Source of the DNA: Nothopassalora personata
Taxonomy: Eukaryota; Ascomycota; Dothideomycetes; Mycosphaerellales; Mycosphaerellaceae
NCBI GenBank assembly: GCA_033816765.1
Contig: CM066298.1
Coordinates: forward strand, 620,001-684,000
DNA: 64,000 nt
Direction of reading: 5' to 3'
Within the stretch, counting starts at the first letter, position 1; the number at the start of each line of letters is the position of its first letter. Under the pieces are notes generated by a model. That model was not told the origin of the DNA and did no database searches. It saw only the letters and a list, made by a program, of their open reading frames with translations. A program made the position numbers and the translations under genes. Shown here piece by piece: positions 45,685 to 56,738 of the stretch.

Positions 45685-48084
45685 CTAGGAGAATGCCGAG
45701 TTCCTAGGATTTATCGTAAGCGTCGTAGGCGTATCGATGGATAGGAGTAGGGTAGCCGTAATCGAGGAATAGCCTACGCCTACGAGTTTTTATAAGGTTC
45801 AATCCTTCCTAGGATTCTATAACTTCTATAGGCGCTTTATCGAAGGGTACTCGAGGATTGCGAAGCTATTAATAGACCTACTAAAGGGATGTAAGAATAG
45901 TAAGAAGTAAGGGCCTCTTATGTAGTCCGCTTACGAGGAGTAAGCGTTCTAACGGCTAAAAGCTAGGTTCCTCGGAGCACCTATCCTAAGGCACTTCGAT
46001 CCTTTGTTACGTACGAGGGTTAAGACGGATGCCTTAGGTTTTACGATTGTAGGTATTATCTCTTAGCTGTTTAGGACTAAGTAGCATCTAATTGCCTTCT
46101 ATTTACGTAAGATAATACTAGCCGAGTGTAACTATAAGACGTACGATTAGGAGCTACTTACAGTAGTTAAGGCTTTTAAACATTAGAGGCTATACTTAGA
46201 GGGCGCTACGTATACGGTACGAGTACTAGTCAACTACGCTAACCTATAGGGCTTTATAATAGTAAAGTAGCTAAATAGGCGGTAAGCTCGATAGGCTACG
46301 TTCCTATAGTCTTTTAATTTTATAGTAGAGCATCGGCCGGGTAAGACTAACCTAGCCGACGCGCCTTCGAGACGTAGTAACTACGTAGCTATAATGTAAT
46401 AAACTTTAAACTTACTACCTACCTTATAAAGTAAGCTGTCTTTCTAGAAGGAGTCTCTAGAAGGGATAAGCGAGCCGACGGTAAAGCGCGTGCTTACTAC
46501 CTACGAGGCGATATAGGGCGACATAGGCGCGGTAATAGTAGTACGGAGAGGTGACCTTCCCTATTAAGACAAGCCGTCGTTACTAGTAGTAGTATGCGCT
46601 ATAGTAATATAGGTTTAAGCTTATAGCTCGACGGGTGAGTTAATCCTACTCTTAATAAAGATCGCGTAGTAGTAAGACGACTAGTGTGTCGTATACTTAG
46701 CGTAGGCGCTAAGCGCGAGGGACGCTAAGGGATAGCATATAAAGGATGACCTTATGTACTACGGAGACGCGATCGTAGTACCTAGGGATTATGTAATTAG
46801 GTCGCATCTAATTCGTATGCACTACGATAACGTCCTCGCGGGTTACTTTAGAAGGACTAAGACTAAAGAGCTATTACGACGTAATTATTAGTAGGACTCA
46901 CTTAGTACGGACGTAAAGCAATACGTCCAAGCCTATAGAACCTACTAGGGTTCGAAGGCTAAACGCCATCGACCCTATAGTAGGCTATAACCGCTTCCTA
47001 GACCGGAGCGGCCGTAGTAGGAAATTACTATAGATTTCATTACGGACCTACCTCTAAGTACACGAGCCGGTTACGTGTATAATGCGATCCTAGTAATAGT
47101 CGATCGCTACTTAAAAATGAGCTTATACATCCCGACGACGAAGACTTATATAGCCGTAGAGCTTACGAGGCTCCTACGAGACGAAGTCGTACGACACTAT
47201 AGTGTCCCGTTAGGCATAGTAAGCGACCGAGGTCCGGTCTTTACTAGTCAGTTTTGGAGTAACTTCTACTTCGAGGCGCGTGTAAAGCGTAAGCTATCTA
47301 CGGCCTTTTACCCTTAGATAGACGGCTAAACTAAGAGGGTAAACTAAACCCTCGAATAATGTCTTCGTTATTACTGTAGTAACAATTAAACTAAGTAGGC
47401 TAAGTAGCTTACAGTTACTAAATTCGTAGCTAATAATAGCATCTACCTAATACTACGTATAAGTCCGTTCGAGATAGCGTACGGTTAGCGACCTAAGATT
47501 GCCCCTACACTAACTAGATCTCGAGACGAGACCTAGGGGGGAGAAGTACTAGTAGCGGTAACAGCTACGAGTCGTATACAAAAACTACGCGCTATACTCG
47601 AGGAGCGATAGAAGGCTATAGTAGAAAGCTAGGCTCGCTACTATAATAAGACCTACTAAGCTAAGACCTACCGCGTAGGTAACTTAGTCCTATTATTAAC
47701 GAAGAACCTTAAGTTAGTAGTAGTACTAAAGAAGAAGATAGGTCCGAAGTTTATCGGCCTATACCGTATTACGGACGCTGTCGGTTCGTAGGCGTACCGC
47801 CTAGCGCTACTAGCCGACTTAAGGCTCTATAACGTCTTCTATGTCTCTCTCCTCGAGCCGTATATCGGTAGCGATAAGGATGGACCCGTACCCCCTCTAG
47901 CTAATAAGGACGGAGAGTATAAGGTAGAGGCAGTACTAGATAGGCGTAAGCGTAAGGGTAAGCTATAGTATCTAGTCTAGTAGAAGGACTAGCTAGAGGA
48001 GTATAATAGCTAGGAACCGGCGGAGGGCCTCGCGAATACGGATCGCATAGTAGCCGACTATAAGGCGTTAAGGAGAAGTAAATA

Positions 48085-49469
48085 AGACTAGTATAGGAGT
48101 ACTAGAGTATAAACAAAACTTTTCTTAACTATAAACAAAACAAAAGCTAAAGAGTAGCGCGCCTACTAGGGGCTACGTAGAGTAGTAGTAGGCGAGGAGC
48201 CCGCGAGTAGCGGGTAAGGCGAGCGCCTCAGTTATCGTTACGTAGTAGCTTAGGTAGGAACGCCTAGTCGGCGGCGGTAGTGTTAATGTTCTACGCCTAT
48301 AGGAACTAGGACTACGGTTAGTAGGGTACACGTATACGAGGAATATACGACTTACGGCGCGGCCGAGTTCGAATAGCCTATTAAGGGCGCGGTTCTACTC
48401 CTACTAGAGCGCGAGGGCTTCGGCGGCGGGGGCGGCGGTAGTAGTAGCGGCGGTAGAAGTACGTATACGGGTTTCCCCGGTACGCTTATGCTTATAGGCA
48501 TTAAATTGCCTAATAGCCTATAGAAAGGGTTAGCCGAAGCATAGGAGACGTACTAGAGCCCCCGTACGCGAGTAGTAGTCGACTCGTAGGAGCGAAGTAG
48601 CGACTTACCTCCGTAATGTCGTTACCTAGCTAGGCACATAGGCGGATCTACTCTACTAGCTCCTACTACTAGAGGTCTATAGGCGCCTAGCCTATTACAG
48701 CCGTAAGGAAGTCGCGCTAGGAGCGCGCGGCGCGTAGGCGACTTACTAGCGAGGCGATAGCGTAGCTAGTGTTAGGTACGTAGCTATGTCTATTGCGCCT
48801 ATAGCGGCTACACTTCCTTAGGAGCTCGCCGGTAGTAACACTATTACAGTTATCGGCCTCGTCTAATAAGTAGTTAGTATACGAATCGTAGGCGGCGCGC
48901 GTAGAGACTTACCCCTAACGAAGTATAGGAGGTACCGTATGCACATGTTAATCCGCTACGAGAGCTTAGTAGTACGCGAGGGCGTTAGTAGCTACGAGGG
49001 AGATGCTAGTCGCTTATAACTACTAGGCGTTCTAGGTACGTTACGTACTAGAGCCGCCTAGCGGCGCTCGTCTTCTAAGGGGCTAGTAGTACTATCGCTA
49101 CTAGTACTACTAGAGGAGGCGGAGCGGCTAGAGAATAGCGGCGAGGAGGGCCCGTCCGACATAATAATAATAATAATGATGCTAGCGAGGCGCTTACGGT
49201 ACGGGTACGGTACGGGTGCGTAGTAGTAGTGTAACGAAGGTAGTACGCTAGGGAACGTACTAGGAGAAAAGGGCTAGGTTAGGCTAGAGTTTTATACCCC
49301 TAACTAGCTACGTCGGTATAGTAACTAAGCCTCACTTACCTACACCTACATAACGACACGCACGTAACCCGTATATAGGCCGTATAGTAACTATAATTCT
49401 AGAAGTACGTAGGAACCTCTACGTAGTAACTAGCGAGCTAAGGATAGCTCGTACGGGAGGGGAGGTAAT
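48085..49469 (+). other. Long 3' non-coding part of the chromovirus
   Basis: About 1.4 kb between the chromodomain stop and the 3' LTR, very rich in TAG/CGC words, with no recognisable domain on either strand. It has an (AAT)n microsatellite near 49163-49178 and an ACGGTACGGGT repeat near 49197-49220. The polypurine tract ends it. Confidence 0.5.
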
Positions 49470-49664
49470 TATAAGGGGTAGCCTAGTAGCTAACCCTTAC
49501 ATATGGCCTTACATGTAACATACGGTCGCGACCGGCTACTAAGCCGTACGTAACACGTATACGTACACCTTACGACGCGTAATACGTCTTAAATAAAAGG
49601 TAAGAATTAGTTCATCTACGACTAGAGGTCGTAGGCGTGCTATACATTACGACATCCCTTAACA
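49470..49664 (+). repeat. 3' LTR of the chromovirus
   Basis: 195 bp, matching 42185-42379 except for scattered transitions; preceded by the purine tract and followed by TTAAC. Confidence 0.88.
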
Positions 49665-49669
49665 TTAAC
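49665..49669 (+). repeat. Target-site duplication (right), TTAAC
   Basis: Second copy of the pentamer at 42180-42184. Confidence 0.85.
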
Positions 49670-50739
49670 GTTACGTATTAGGTTAACTAAGGTCGCGGAG
49701 CCTTAAACAATCTATATAGACGAGGAGTAGTAGAGAACTCGAGTAGTAACGAGTCCTTAGCTAGTCTTAGCGAACTTATAAAGAACGTAGACCGCCGACG
49801 CGAGCGTAAGCTTAAGGACTAGTAAGCGAGTATAGTAGCGAGTACTATAGTACGTCTAGCGGATTAGGGCATTACTCGCTAGGCTACTATAGCAAGTTAG
49901 GCTACTTCTCGTTTAGCGAGTATAGTAAGCTAGAGCGAGAAGCGTCTAGCGAGTCGTAGCTTACCGCATCGACATGCTATAACTCTAATCGCCGAGTCTC
50001 TAGAGTGTATTAATCTTATAGCTAGTAGCCCTTAATCCTCTTCGTCTTCGTCTCCGTAGCTAACGGGGTTTAGAGCCCCCTCTCGATAGTAGAATTTAGT
50101 GTTTATAGGGAAAGGTTTAGGTAATAAGCTAGTAAGTACGTTAGCTAGCGAAGCATCGGTTAAGAAGGTAAAGAAAGAGCGTACGAGTCTAGCTACGAGT
50201 CAAATTAGAGAGATTAAGAAGGAGTCCTTAAGCGAGACTATAGTAGTAACTAGTGCCTTAAGCGAGTCTATAGTAGTAACTAGTGCTTCGATAATTACAT
50301 AGCTAGACTCGTAGCTAGACTCGTAGCTAGACTCGTAGCCATTGCTTTAGAGTCTACCTAACGATAACTAGCGTATAACGGCACCGAGAAATAGGCTTGT
50401 TATCGAGCTATCTACGAGGCAGCTAAGACCGAAAAAGTAGAGGGAAGTATAGACTCGTAGCACATAGACAGGAGGTAGACTGCTTAATATTATATTATTA
50501 CTAAGAGCGAAATTTAGCGACTAACTCGCTACCTAGTAGACCGCTAATAAATTTAATTAAGCAGCTAATAGTACCCTCTAATTGCTAAATACGATCCTCC
50601 GCCGCGGCTAAGCGAGTCGATGTATTATTAGTAGGGCGAGTACTAGACTCGCTAGCCTTACTAACCTCGCTAGCCTCGCTAGAAGTAGTTAAAACACCCT
50701 CGACAGCCTTAAATAAACCATTGCTAGACTCGTTAGACT

Positions 50740-51080
50740 CGCTAGGCTCCTTAACTAACTTGCGAGAGTTATAGCGAGCCTTTGCGTAATGCTTACAATA
50801 CGCGTAAGTCTTATCGGCATTAGTAGTAAAGACTATATAGTATATACTAGCTCTCTTACACGCATCGCAGTCCGTCTAAGCCGGCTTACCTATTAATACG
50901 AGTTAGTATATATAGTATAGCGAGTCTACTATAAGACATATACCCTCTTTAGTCTCTATAATACGGCTAGCCTAGTCGAACTTACGTAAATTATTCTTCG
51001 TAACCTTTACACTACCCTTGTCTATCTTCTACGAGTCTCCTAGCTATTGTGCCTATGTCGACTCGCTCACGTAGTAGAAA
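50740..51080 (-). pseudogene. Antisense Cys-rich reading frame in the TIR element
   Basis: On the minus strand about 50868-50743 reads CDACKRASIYYIVFTT, then NADKTYAYCKHYAKARYNSR, giving C-x2-C and C-x-H elements with Tyr at places where Cys would complete a zinc site. Upstream, LVLIGKP precedes it. Stops are again TAG/TAA-type. It may be a DNA-binding partner gene of the transposon; the family is not recognised. Confidence 0.4.
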
Positions 51081-51573
51081 TCGTCGGTATCGGCGGTACG
51101 AGGGCGGCGGTATACACTATAGGTTTAAACATTAGTCTACCTACGTACGCCTAACGAGTCGGAATCGCACTTACGCTATCGTAAGCTATAGTAATAACCG
51201 CGTTTATGAGGGTGAGCGCGGATTAGGTATACTGTCGCTATCGCTGTCGCTATCGTTGTCGTTGTTCTAAGGCTAATATCGCTAAGTGAGTCGTCTATAG
51301 TTAGATTTGTACATATCGATAAGTGTAGAGTCGAAGAAATAGTAACAGCAGTAGAAGTTGATATACCCGCCGCTATAATATAACAATAGCAAGTGAGGTG
51401 AGCTCCTTAATACTTACTGTCTGCTATTATTAAGGAGCCTAACTCACCTGCGTAGTAGGAGGACAATACCGCCGCGACTCGCTACGATTGTAGGCGACAA
51501 TGGCGAGTCGCAGCAGTATTGTTGGTGGTTGTTGAGGAAGAGCGAGTGCAGCGAGTGAGGATTTCGAATACGC

Positions 51574-51603
51574 GTATTTGCCGGTTTTGTAAGCCTAGGC
51601 CAC
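51574..51603 (-). repeat. Right terminal inverted repeat
   Basis: Reverse complement of 39375-39404; marks the outer end of the TIR element 140 bp before the next gene's ATG. Confidence 0.85.
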
Positions 51604-51743
51604 CGCCGCCGCGCCGGTGCCGATGCATCATGCCCTTGGAGCTTCACCACGCATTACGACATACTCCGCCCATTGCGCATTGAGCACAACACCGCTACCA
51701 CCACAGACACCCCGATATCACGCACATCATCACACACTCCGCG

Positions 51744-52332
51744 ATGATCGCACGAAGAGTTGCCCTGCAGGCCACCCGCCAAACCATCCGCCCAGCACAG
51801 CGAATCCAACGCCGAGCAGCATCAGGCAATGTCTCTGCCGCTGACCAGGGTGGAGAGCTGAAGGACCCAAACGTCCTGAAGAAGGGTGCTAAGCGGGACC
51901 CTGAGCTCTACGTATGTAGTTTCGGATACCCAGAAGACGTGTTGTACAGTTTGGGCCATCAAAGAAGACTGACGCGGTGGTGTCATGTTTAGATCCTCCT
52001 CTCCATCATGACCGGCGCCTTCGCCCTGGTTGGCTGGCACTTCTCCCGCAACCCAACCTCAGCCTCCTCCGAGAACAACGTCGCCAAAGTCGAAGGCTCC
52101 GAGCCATGGAACACCGGCTCTGATGCGCGGTACCAGTACCACCCCGGCGGTGACCCGCGCAGAGGCAAGAAGGATGCTCCCAGTGCATTGAACGAGGTTA
52201 TCATCCCAAATGTGAACTTGCCAAAGGTACGTGAAGAGTCTCGAGAGGAGAAGGCTGTGGTTGGGGAGATGTTGATCAATGAAACAGGAATTGCACGAGA
52301 AGTACAACAAGTGGGGCAAGGAGGGATACTAA
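51744..52332 (+). CDS. Small mitochondrial inner-membrane protein, MLRQ/NDUFA4 (B12D) type
   Basis: Three exons: 51744-51911, 51993-52226 and 52288-52332, all split between codons; 148 aa. The N-terminus (MIARRVALQATRQTIRPAQR) is an Arg-rich mitochondrial presequence. After KRDPELY, intron 1 is removed and a single membrane segment follows (ILLSIMTGAFALVGWHFSRN, then PTSASSENNVAKVEGSEPW). The D-P-E-L-Y-I-L-L...G-x-x-x-x-x-R-x-P-T pattern suits the B12D/MLRQ family, found in respiratory complexes I/IV. The last exon (ELHEKYNKWGKEGY) is short but restores a clean stop. Reading through either intron terminates or frameshifts. Family assignment is moderate; the gene structure is well supported. 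Confidence 0.72.
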
Positions 52333-53126
52333 ATGATTTGAGGGAAGAGAGAAGGTCCAATGGAGGAAGCTCTGTGCATATAGGACGGCATCAGGAAGGC
52401 GATTGTATCGAGGCAATAGAGTGGTCCGTTTGGGCTAAGTATTCGCAATTCTCATATGTTGCACGTGACACAGCAATTCACACTTCCTCGCATTCCATGT
52501 GCTGACAACAATCCACCGATCTGAAGCAACAATTCCAGAGAGAGGTGAAAAACTCGATTGATCGTGCAAGCACACCCAAGCGAACACTTGCATTAGAGGG
52601 AACATGGACGTTGCGGCAGCACGAAACGTTGAGGTGCGAGTTGGGCATATTTTGGTGCATGAGCACTTGCAATGGGCAGACTTATCCCCGTATTACCTGG
52701 TCTGTGGTCATGGAGAGTGACTTTGTGCTTTGTAAAGACCTCGTATTCCGGCGAAGATACTTTGCAGCTCGACGTGCGTGCATACATGCGAGGGATGGAA
52801 CGGGACGGGACTTGGAGTGATACCTCTGCGATGAGCACAAGCCCCCAGGAGAGATCCCACTCTAAGTGTATACATAAAATTTGCAATCCACGATCTGGAC
52901 TCTGAAATCTGCTGAATTGTGTCCTGCAACGATGCATGTCGTGATCCTGACCTCGACGTCGAAGGATGTGCAAACGAACTCCGAACGCCGCAAAGTTAAG
53001 GTTACTCCACCTCGGTCTCCATGTCAACCTGGAACGACTTACTTCGCCACAAGACAACCACATCTTACTCTCGAGCTTGCCATCAAACGCTCATATTCCA
53101 GTCTTGCAAGAGAGGGCGCCATCACT
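52333..53126. other. Intergenic and leader sequence
   Basis: No gene seen. An open frame runs in from 52881 in phase with the next gene, but its 82 extra residues lack features and would mask the signal anchor. Confidence 0.4.
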
Positions 53127-54881
53127 ATGGACAAAGGACTACCGCTGGCCGGAAGTCCACCTCTCACGGCATCACGGCCAACAGCAACAACAGCATCGCT
53201 AGCCCGCAAGACCACAATAGCCCTCGTCCTAATCTACATCGCGATCTCATCGTGGCTCTCTTACGGTCCAACACTCCCATCGCGACACACCTGTGGCCAC
53301 CACAAGAAGCACAACAAAGGCCACAATCGGTACGAAGGCGAGAAGATTTCCTGGAAGCCATGCGGCGACGTCAGTGGCCGTGAGGTGGAATGCTCGAATA
53401 TCACAGTTCCAATGGACCAATTCAACACTACTAACTCAGGGAACAAGACTTTTTCTATCCCTCTTGTGAGATTGAGAGGCAAGAATGCTACGCAGAACGT
53501 TCTGCTTAACCCCGGAGGGCCCGGAGGCAGTGGTGCTGAGTTCATTTTCAGACGAGGGAAGCAATTGCAAGATATTGTTGGGGAAGGGTTTCATTTGTTG
53601 TCGTTCGATCCCAGAGGTATCAATGGCTCTCTGCCGCTCGCATCGTGCTATGCTACCCATGAAGCCAGGCGTGAGTTGAGTGGGGTCAGAGATGTTGAGG
53701 TCATTCACGACAGCCCAGAAGTCTATGCCTGGACTCAGAACTTCGTGAAAGCTTGCGATGAGACTATGGGCGAGCATGGTGCTTATATCAACACACCGCA
53801 AGTTGCTGCTGATATGAACAGTATTCTCGACGCTGTGGGACAGGAAAATCTGTGGTACTGGGGCTTCTCCTACGGGACGGTTCTCGGCCAAACATATGCC
53901 AGTCTGTTCCCTGACAGGAGTGAGAGAGTCATCATCGATGGCGTCGTCAATAACTTCGTCTGGTACGGCAATGTCTTCGATACGGAGCAATTCACCAACA
54001 CCGAAGACGTTCTAGAAGGCTTCTTCGACGAGTGTATCAAAGCTGAGAAGAATTGCTCGCTCACTGCTCTTGCGGAGACCAAGCAAGATCTTCACAACAT
54101 CGTCTTTCAAAAGCTCACGGAACTCCAACAACAACCTGAGAGCGTCTACGTCAACAGTACTCTCTACGGCACTCTGACATACCCAGATCTCATGTTCAAC
54201 GGCATCTTTCCGATCCTCTACCGCCCCGGCGGATGGTACGGCCTCGCCAAGAATCTCGCCGACCTCCTCTCCGGCAATGCTACTTCTGCCTGGCTGGCTT
54301 ACGGCAAAGCCCCAGCCTGGGACTTTGGAGGCGAAGCGAATCAGTTCGTCACCTTGAACGACGGCCTCTCAGGACCAAACTACTGGCCTCAAGGCCGCGA
54401 AGAATTATTGAAGCAGATCATCCCAGCTGCCAATTCCTCCCTCTTCGGCCCCACGGAAAATGGAGATTACTACCAGCGACAACAATGGATCATTCCGCGT
54501 ACGCACAACTTCGCTCAGCCGGAGAGTGTCAGCACCGCTCATCCCTTGTTGATCCTCTCAACATCCTACGATCCCATTTGTCCTCTCATCTCAGCCAAAG
54601 CGGCGAACGGCGCTTTCGTGGACTCCAGACTCGTTGAAGTTGAGGGGTACGGACATTGCTCTGTCGCTGTAGCGTCAACGTGTTTGGCGAAGCACGTCAG
54701 GAACTTTCTGTACAACGGCACTTTACCAGACGACTACACCAAGTGTGAGGTCGATGGACCTTACTTCATCGTGCCGGAAGAGGATGGAAAGGTCGTTGCG
54801 CAGAAGGCGTTTGACGATGATGAGGACATGAAGATTCATCTTGCGCAGTTGGAGATGGCGAGGGATTGGTGGTCTTGGTAG
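53127..54881 (+). CDS. Membrane-anchored alpha/beta hydrolase, peptidase S33 / tripeptidyl-aminopeptidase-like
   Basis: Single exon; 584 aa from the ATG at 53127. A signal anchor (TTIALVLIYIAISSWLSYGP, about residues 29-48) follows a short N-terminus, so the enzyme is probably luminal or extracellular, in line with several N-x-S/T sites. Family blocks are VLLNPGGPGGSGAEFI (oxyanion region), LLSFDPRGIN, YWGFSYGTVLG with the nucleophile Ser248, and near the C-terminus LILSTSYDPICPL (Asp) and EVEGYGHCSVA (His) in a TAP-like C-terminal domain. Such enzymes cleave short peptides or amides, and some process secondary metabolites. No biosynthetic cluster is adjacent. Confidence 0.88.
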   Translation: MDKGLPLAGSPPLTASRPTATTASLARKTTIALVLIYIAISSWLSYGPTLPSRHTCGHHKKHNKGHNRYEGEKISWKPCGDVSGREVECSNITVPMDQFNTTNSGNKTFSIPLVRLRGKNATQNVLLNPGGPGGSGAEFIFRRGKQLQDIVGEGFHLLSFDPRGINGSLPLASCYATHEARRELSGVRDVEVIHDSPEVYAWTQNFVKACDETMGEHGAYINTPQVAADMNSILDAVGQENLWYWGFSYGTVLGQTYASLFPDRSERVIIDGVVNNFVWYGNVFDTEQFTNTEDVLEGFFDECIKAEKNCSLTALAETKQDLHNIVFQKLTELQQQPESVYVNSTLYGTLTYPDLMFNGIFPILYRPGGWYGLAKNLADLLSGNATSAWLAYGKAPAWDFGGEANQFVTLNDGLSGPNYWPQGREELLKQIIPAANSSLFGPTENGDYYQRQQWIIPRTHNFAQPESVSTAHPLLILSTSYDPICPLISAKAANGAFVDSRLVEVEGYGHCSVAVASTCLAKHVRNFLYNGTLPDDYTKCEVDGPYFIVPEEDGKVVAQKAFDDDEDMKIHLAQLEMARDWWSW

Positions 54882-56738
54882 AGGATATGTATTGCCTCGA
54901 TGGTTTCATGTGCTCGGCAACCGGGACTGTCAGGAACGCGTGTATGTATAGAAGCTATATACGATTTTCGCCGCAAAGCCATAGGATATGCGTACGCATC
55001 CTGCTGAAAGCTTCAGTGGAGTATACTATACGCCGTCATCCGGGCGAAGTCTGTCAGCTTAGTTTAGCGAGGGGGAAGAACAGTAAGCAAGCGATTGCTG
55101 ACAACAGTGAGTAACATGTCGTCTTCGTCATGTACAACACTGCCACGAACTTGACTGTGCTGCCATCTCGTGCGACTTCACGGACGACATGTCCTCGGCT
55201 GAAGCATTAGGTAAGCAACCATTTCTGAGACCTTCTCGCTCGGTGCTGTCGGTGGCAACGTTGCTCCAGTCGCAAGGTCTGGTGACGTCTGGTAGTCAAA
55301 CAGTCAGGCAAGAAAGCGGTCGAGCAGGTCAGAGAGAACAAATCGGCATCTGTTCAGAGAGAGTAGCAAATGCCGATGGTGCCGCATTAACAAGGAATCG
55401 ACAGTTTGGATAGCGAGTTGAACTTGGCCATGCTACCAGAGGCGAGTCGATTGCCGACATGGAGGTTGCTCGTGGTCGTCGAGCGCTGTAACGTAACGAT
55501 TCTGCCTCACAGTCCCGAAGCTTACCGATTAGAACGAAATTGGTGCTTCAAAGTCCGTCGATGCGGCGCAGAGACCGAGCCTGGATTCTGTCGGGTATTC
55601 GCAGATAGTGTGGCGTTTTTTCGCCACCGACGTGGCGGGCTGCGATGATGAAGAATCATCGGGATGAGGTTCGCGCAAGGAAAACCACTCATCAGTCGAG
55701 GTGGACGGCGTCTGGTTCGGTCAGGGGAATGTCGATATCATCAAGACGAAACAAGGAAGAAATAGAAACCGCTCATTTTCCGCGTTTCCGAGATTTTCTT
55801 CCTCTGCAGATGATCTAGACGCCGCTGTACTTAGCAAGCGTCCTTGCGCAATCATGCAACATTTCTTAGGGTCGCACGGTGTGCAGCGAACGAGAAGGCT
55901 GAGACGGAATCGAGGCCATTTCCACGCTAAGGCCACCGTCCTCTCAACAAGCGGCTGCCGCTCCTGCTTTCCGGCTGCCAGTCTGATGAGCCAGATCTCG
56001 ACGCACGACCTATCGCTGATACAGTACCGCTTTCAGGGGTTCTCTGCCCCCATCCTAATCAAATGAAGATCAACTGTCGCTTGATGATGAAAAGTGGTGA
56101 ACAACATCCCAGTATCGCCAGTATGGTGGCGACTACTTCTCTCGCCTTCGCGGCTCGAAATTTCCATCGTCGTACGTGCAGCGGCTACAGAAATATCCAT
56201 TGCCTACCGAAGCCCATCACCTATAGAAACCCTACCGACGTGGAGTGCAGTGGTGGGCCCGATCTTCCAGGTACAGAAGCGATATGACTGGTGGGTCATA
56301 CCCGGCGAGCGTCGTCAGCATGGGTGAAACCGGTCGCTGTTGGTCCAAATGACACCCCGGCCTAATAACTCTGTCAGACTAGTTCTGCACACCGAAATGA
56401 TCCCTTTCAGATTGGATACGCAATGCAGTAAGTCCATGTTGCACACCGGCGACGACTCAACACACCGCTAAGCGACGGCGGCTCACGGCTTGCCCTGCTT
56501 GGAGGGATCCCATGCTGGACGCGAGGCGCGGAGCTCTTCCATTCTCGTCACTGGCCATGTTTGACTAACCCAACCCCTAGGACGGCACCGAAGATGTCGA
56601 CGGTTACAGGTATAAACACTTTACCCTGCTGCTTCTTTCCTGCTCCGCCCAAGACTCTCTTTTACCTTCAGGCCTCGCGCAAAGCAGCATATCCCAACTA
56701 CAGTCGCTCACTCAGCACAGCCAGAACTCACGACCATA
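54882..56738. other. 1.9-kb interval without a supported gene
   Basis: Short open frames on both strands have no motif; the last 170 bp are pyrimidine-rich leader of the GPI-protein gene. Confidence 0.35.

Larger units (their letters stand above)
43830..48084 (+). pseudogene. pol relic: protease?, RT, RNase H, integrase, chromodomain
   Basis: The RT core is the only long open block (44453-44644: [34 protein letters not shown]). It continues to VVYLDNILIYS, where the catalytic Y-x-D-D is now Y-L-D-N. After the 768-bp insert the frame resumes with EFLGFIVS, then an RNase-H-like region (about 46020-46380). The integrase has HLIRMH (HH half of HHCC) but AYRTY where CxxC is expected, DFITDLP, GIVSDRGPVFTSQFW, and Lys at the catalytic Glu position (47333-47335). 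The end (about 47900-48075) reads KVEAVLDRRKRKGKLQ and SWEPAEG-like chromodomain residues. A protease is likely at about 43800-44010 but is weakly supported. Confidence 0.85.
42185..49664 (+). mobile_element. Ty3/Gypsy LTR retrotransposon with chromodomain (chromovirus), RIP-inactivated
   Basis: 7,480 bp bounded by 195-bp LTRs and a TTAAC duplication. The order on the plus strand is gag with a zinc-knuckle remnant, reverse transcriptase, RNase H, integrase with HHCC remnant and D-D-E core, and a C-terminal chromodomain, which identifies the chromovirus branch. Every coding block is broken by TAG/TAA codons at former Gln/Trp positions and by Cys-to-Tyr and His-to-Tyr changes. A purine-rich tract (about 49454-49467) lies directly before the 3' LTR. 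No convincing primer-binding site was identified after the 5' LTR. A third element sits in the reverse-transcriptase region. Confidence 0.92.
39375..51603. mobile_element. Nested transposon: TIR DNA element carrying a chromovirus and a third insert
   Basis: The ends are a perfect 30-bp inverted repeat (39375-39404 and 51574-51603) starting GTGGCCTAGGCTTACAAAAC, with looser similarity for about 15 bp more. Removing the chromovirus with its target duplication leaves about 4.74 kb. The plus strand carries a decayed DDE/integrase-core transposase from 39511, and the minus strand a Cys-rich frame near 50.8 kb. CpA and TpG are very rare and TpA very common, the RIP pattern. No target duplication outside the inverted repeats is obvious; a TA duplication inside the shared GCCTAGGC palindrome is possible. 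The word GACTCGCT/AGCGAGTC is highly repeated in this layer. Confidence 0.82.

Noticed and set aside
52881..53126. In-frame N-terminal extension of the S33 hydrolase
   Set aside because: The extra 82 residues have no domain and would bury the signal anchor; the ATG at 53127 gives the expected topology.
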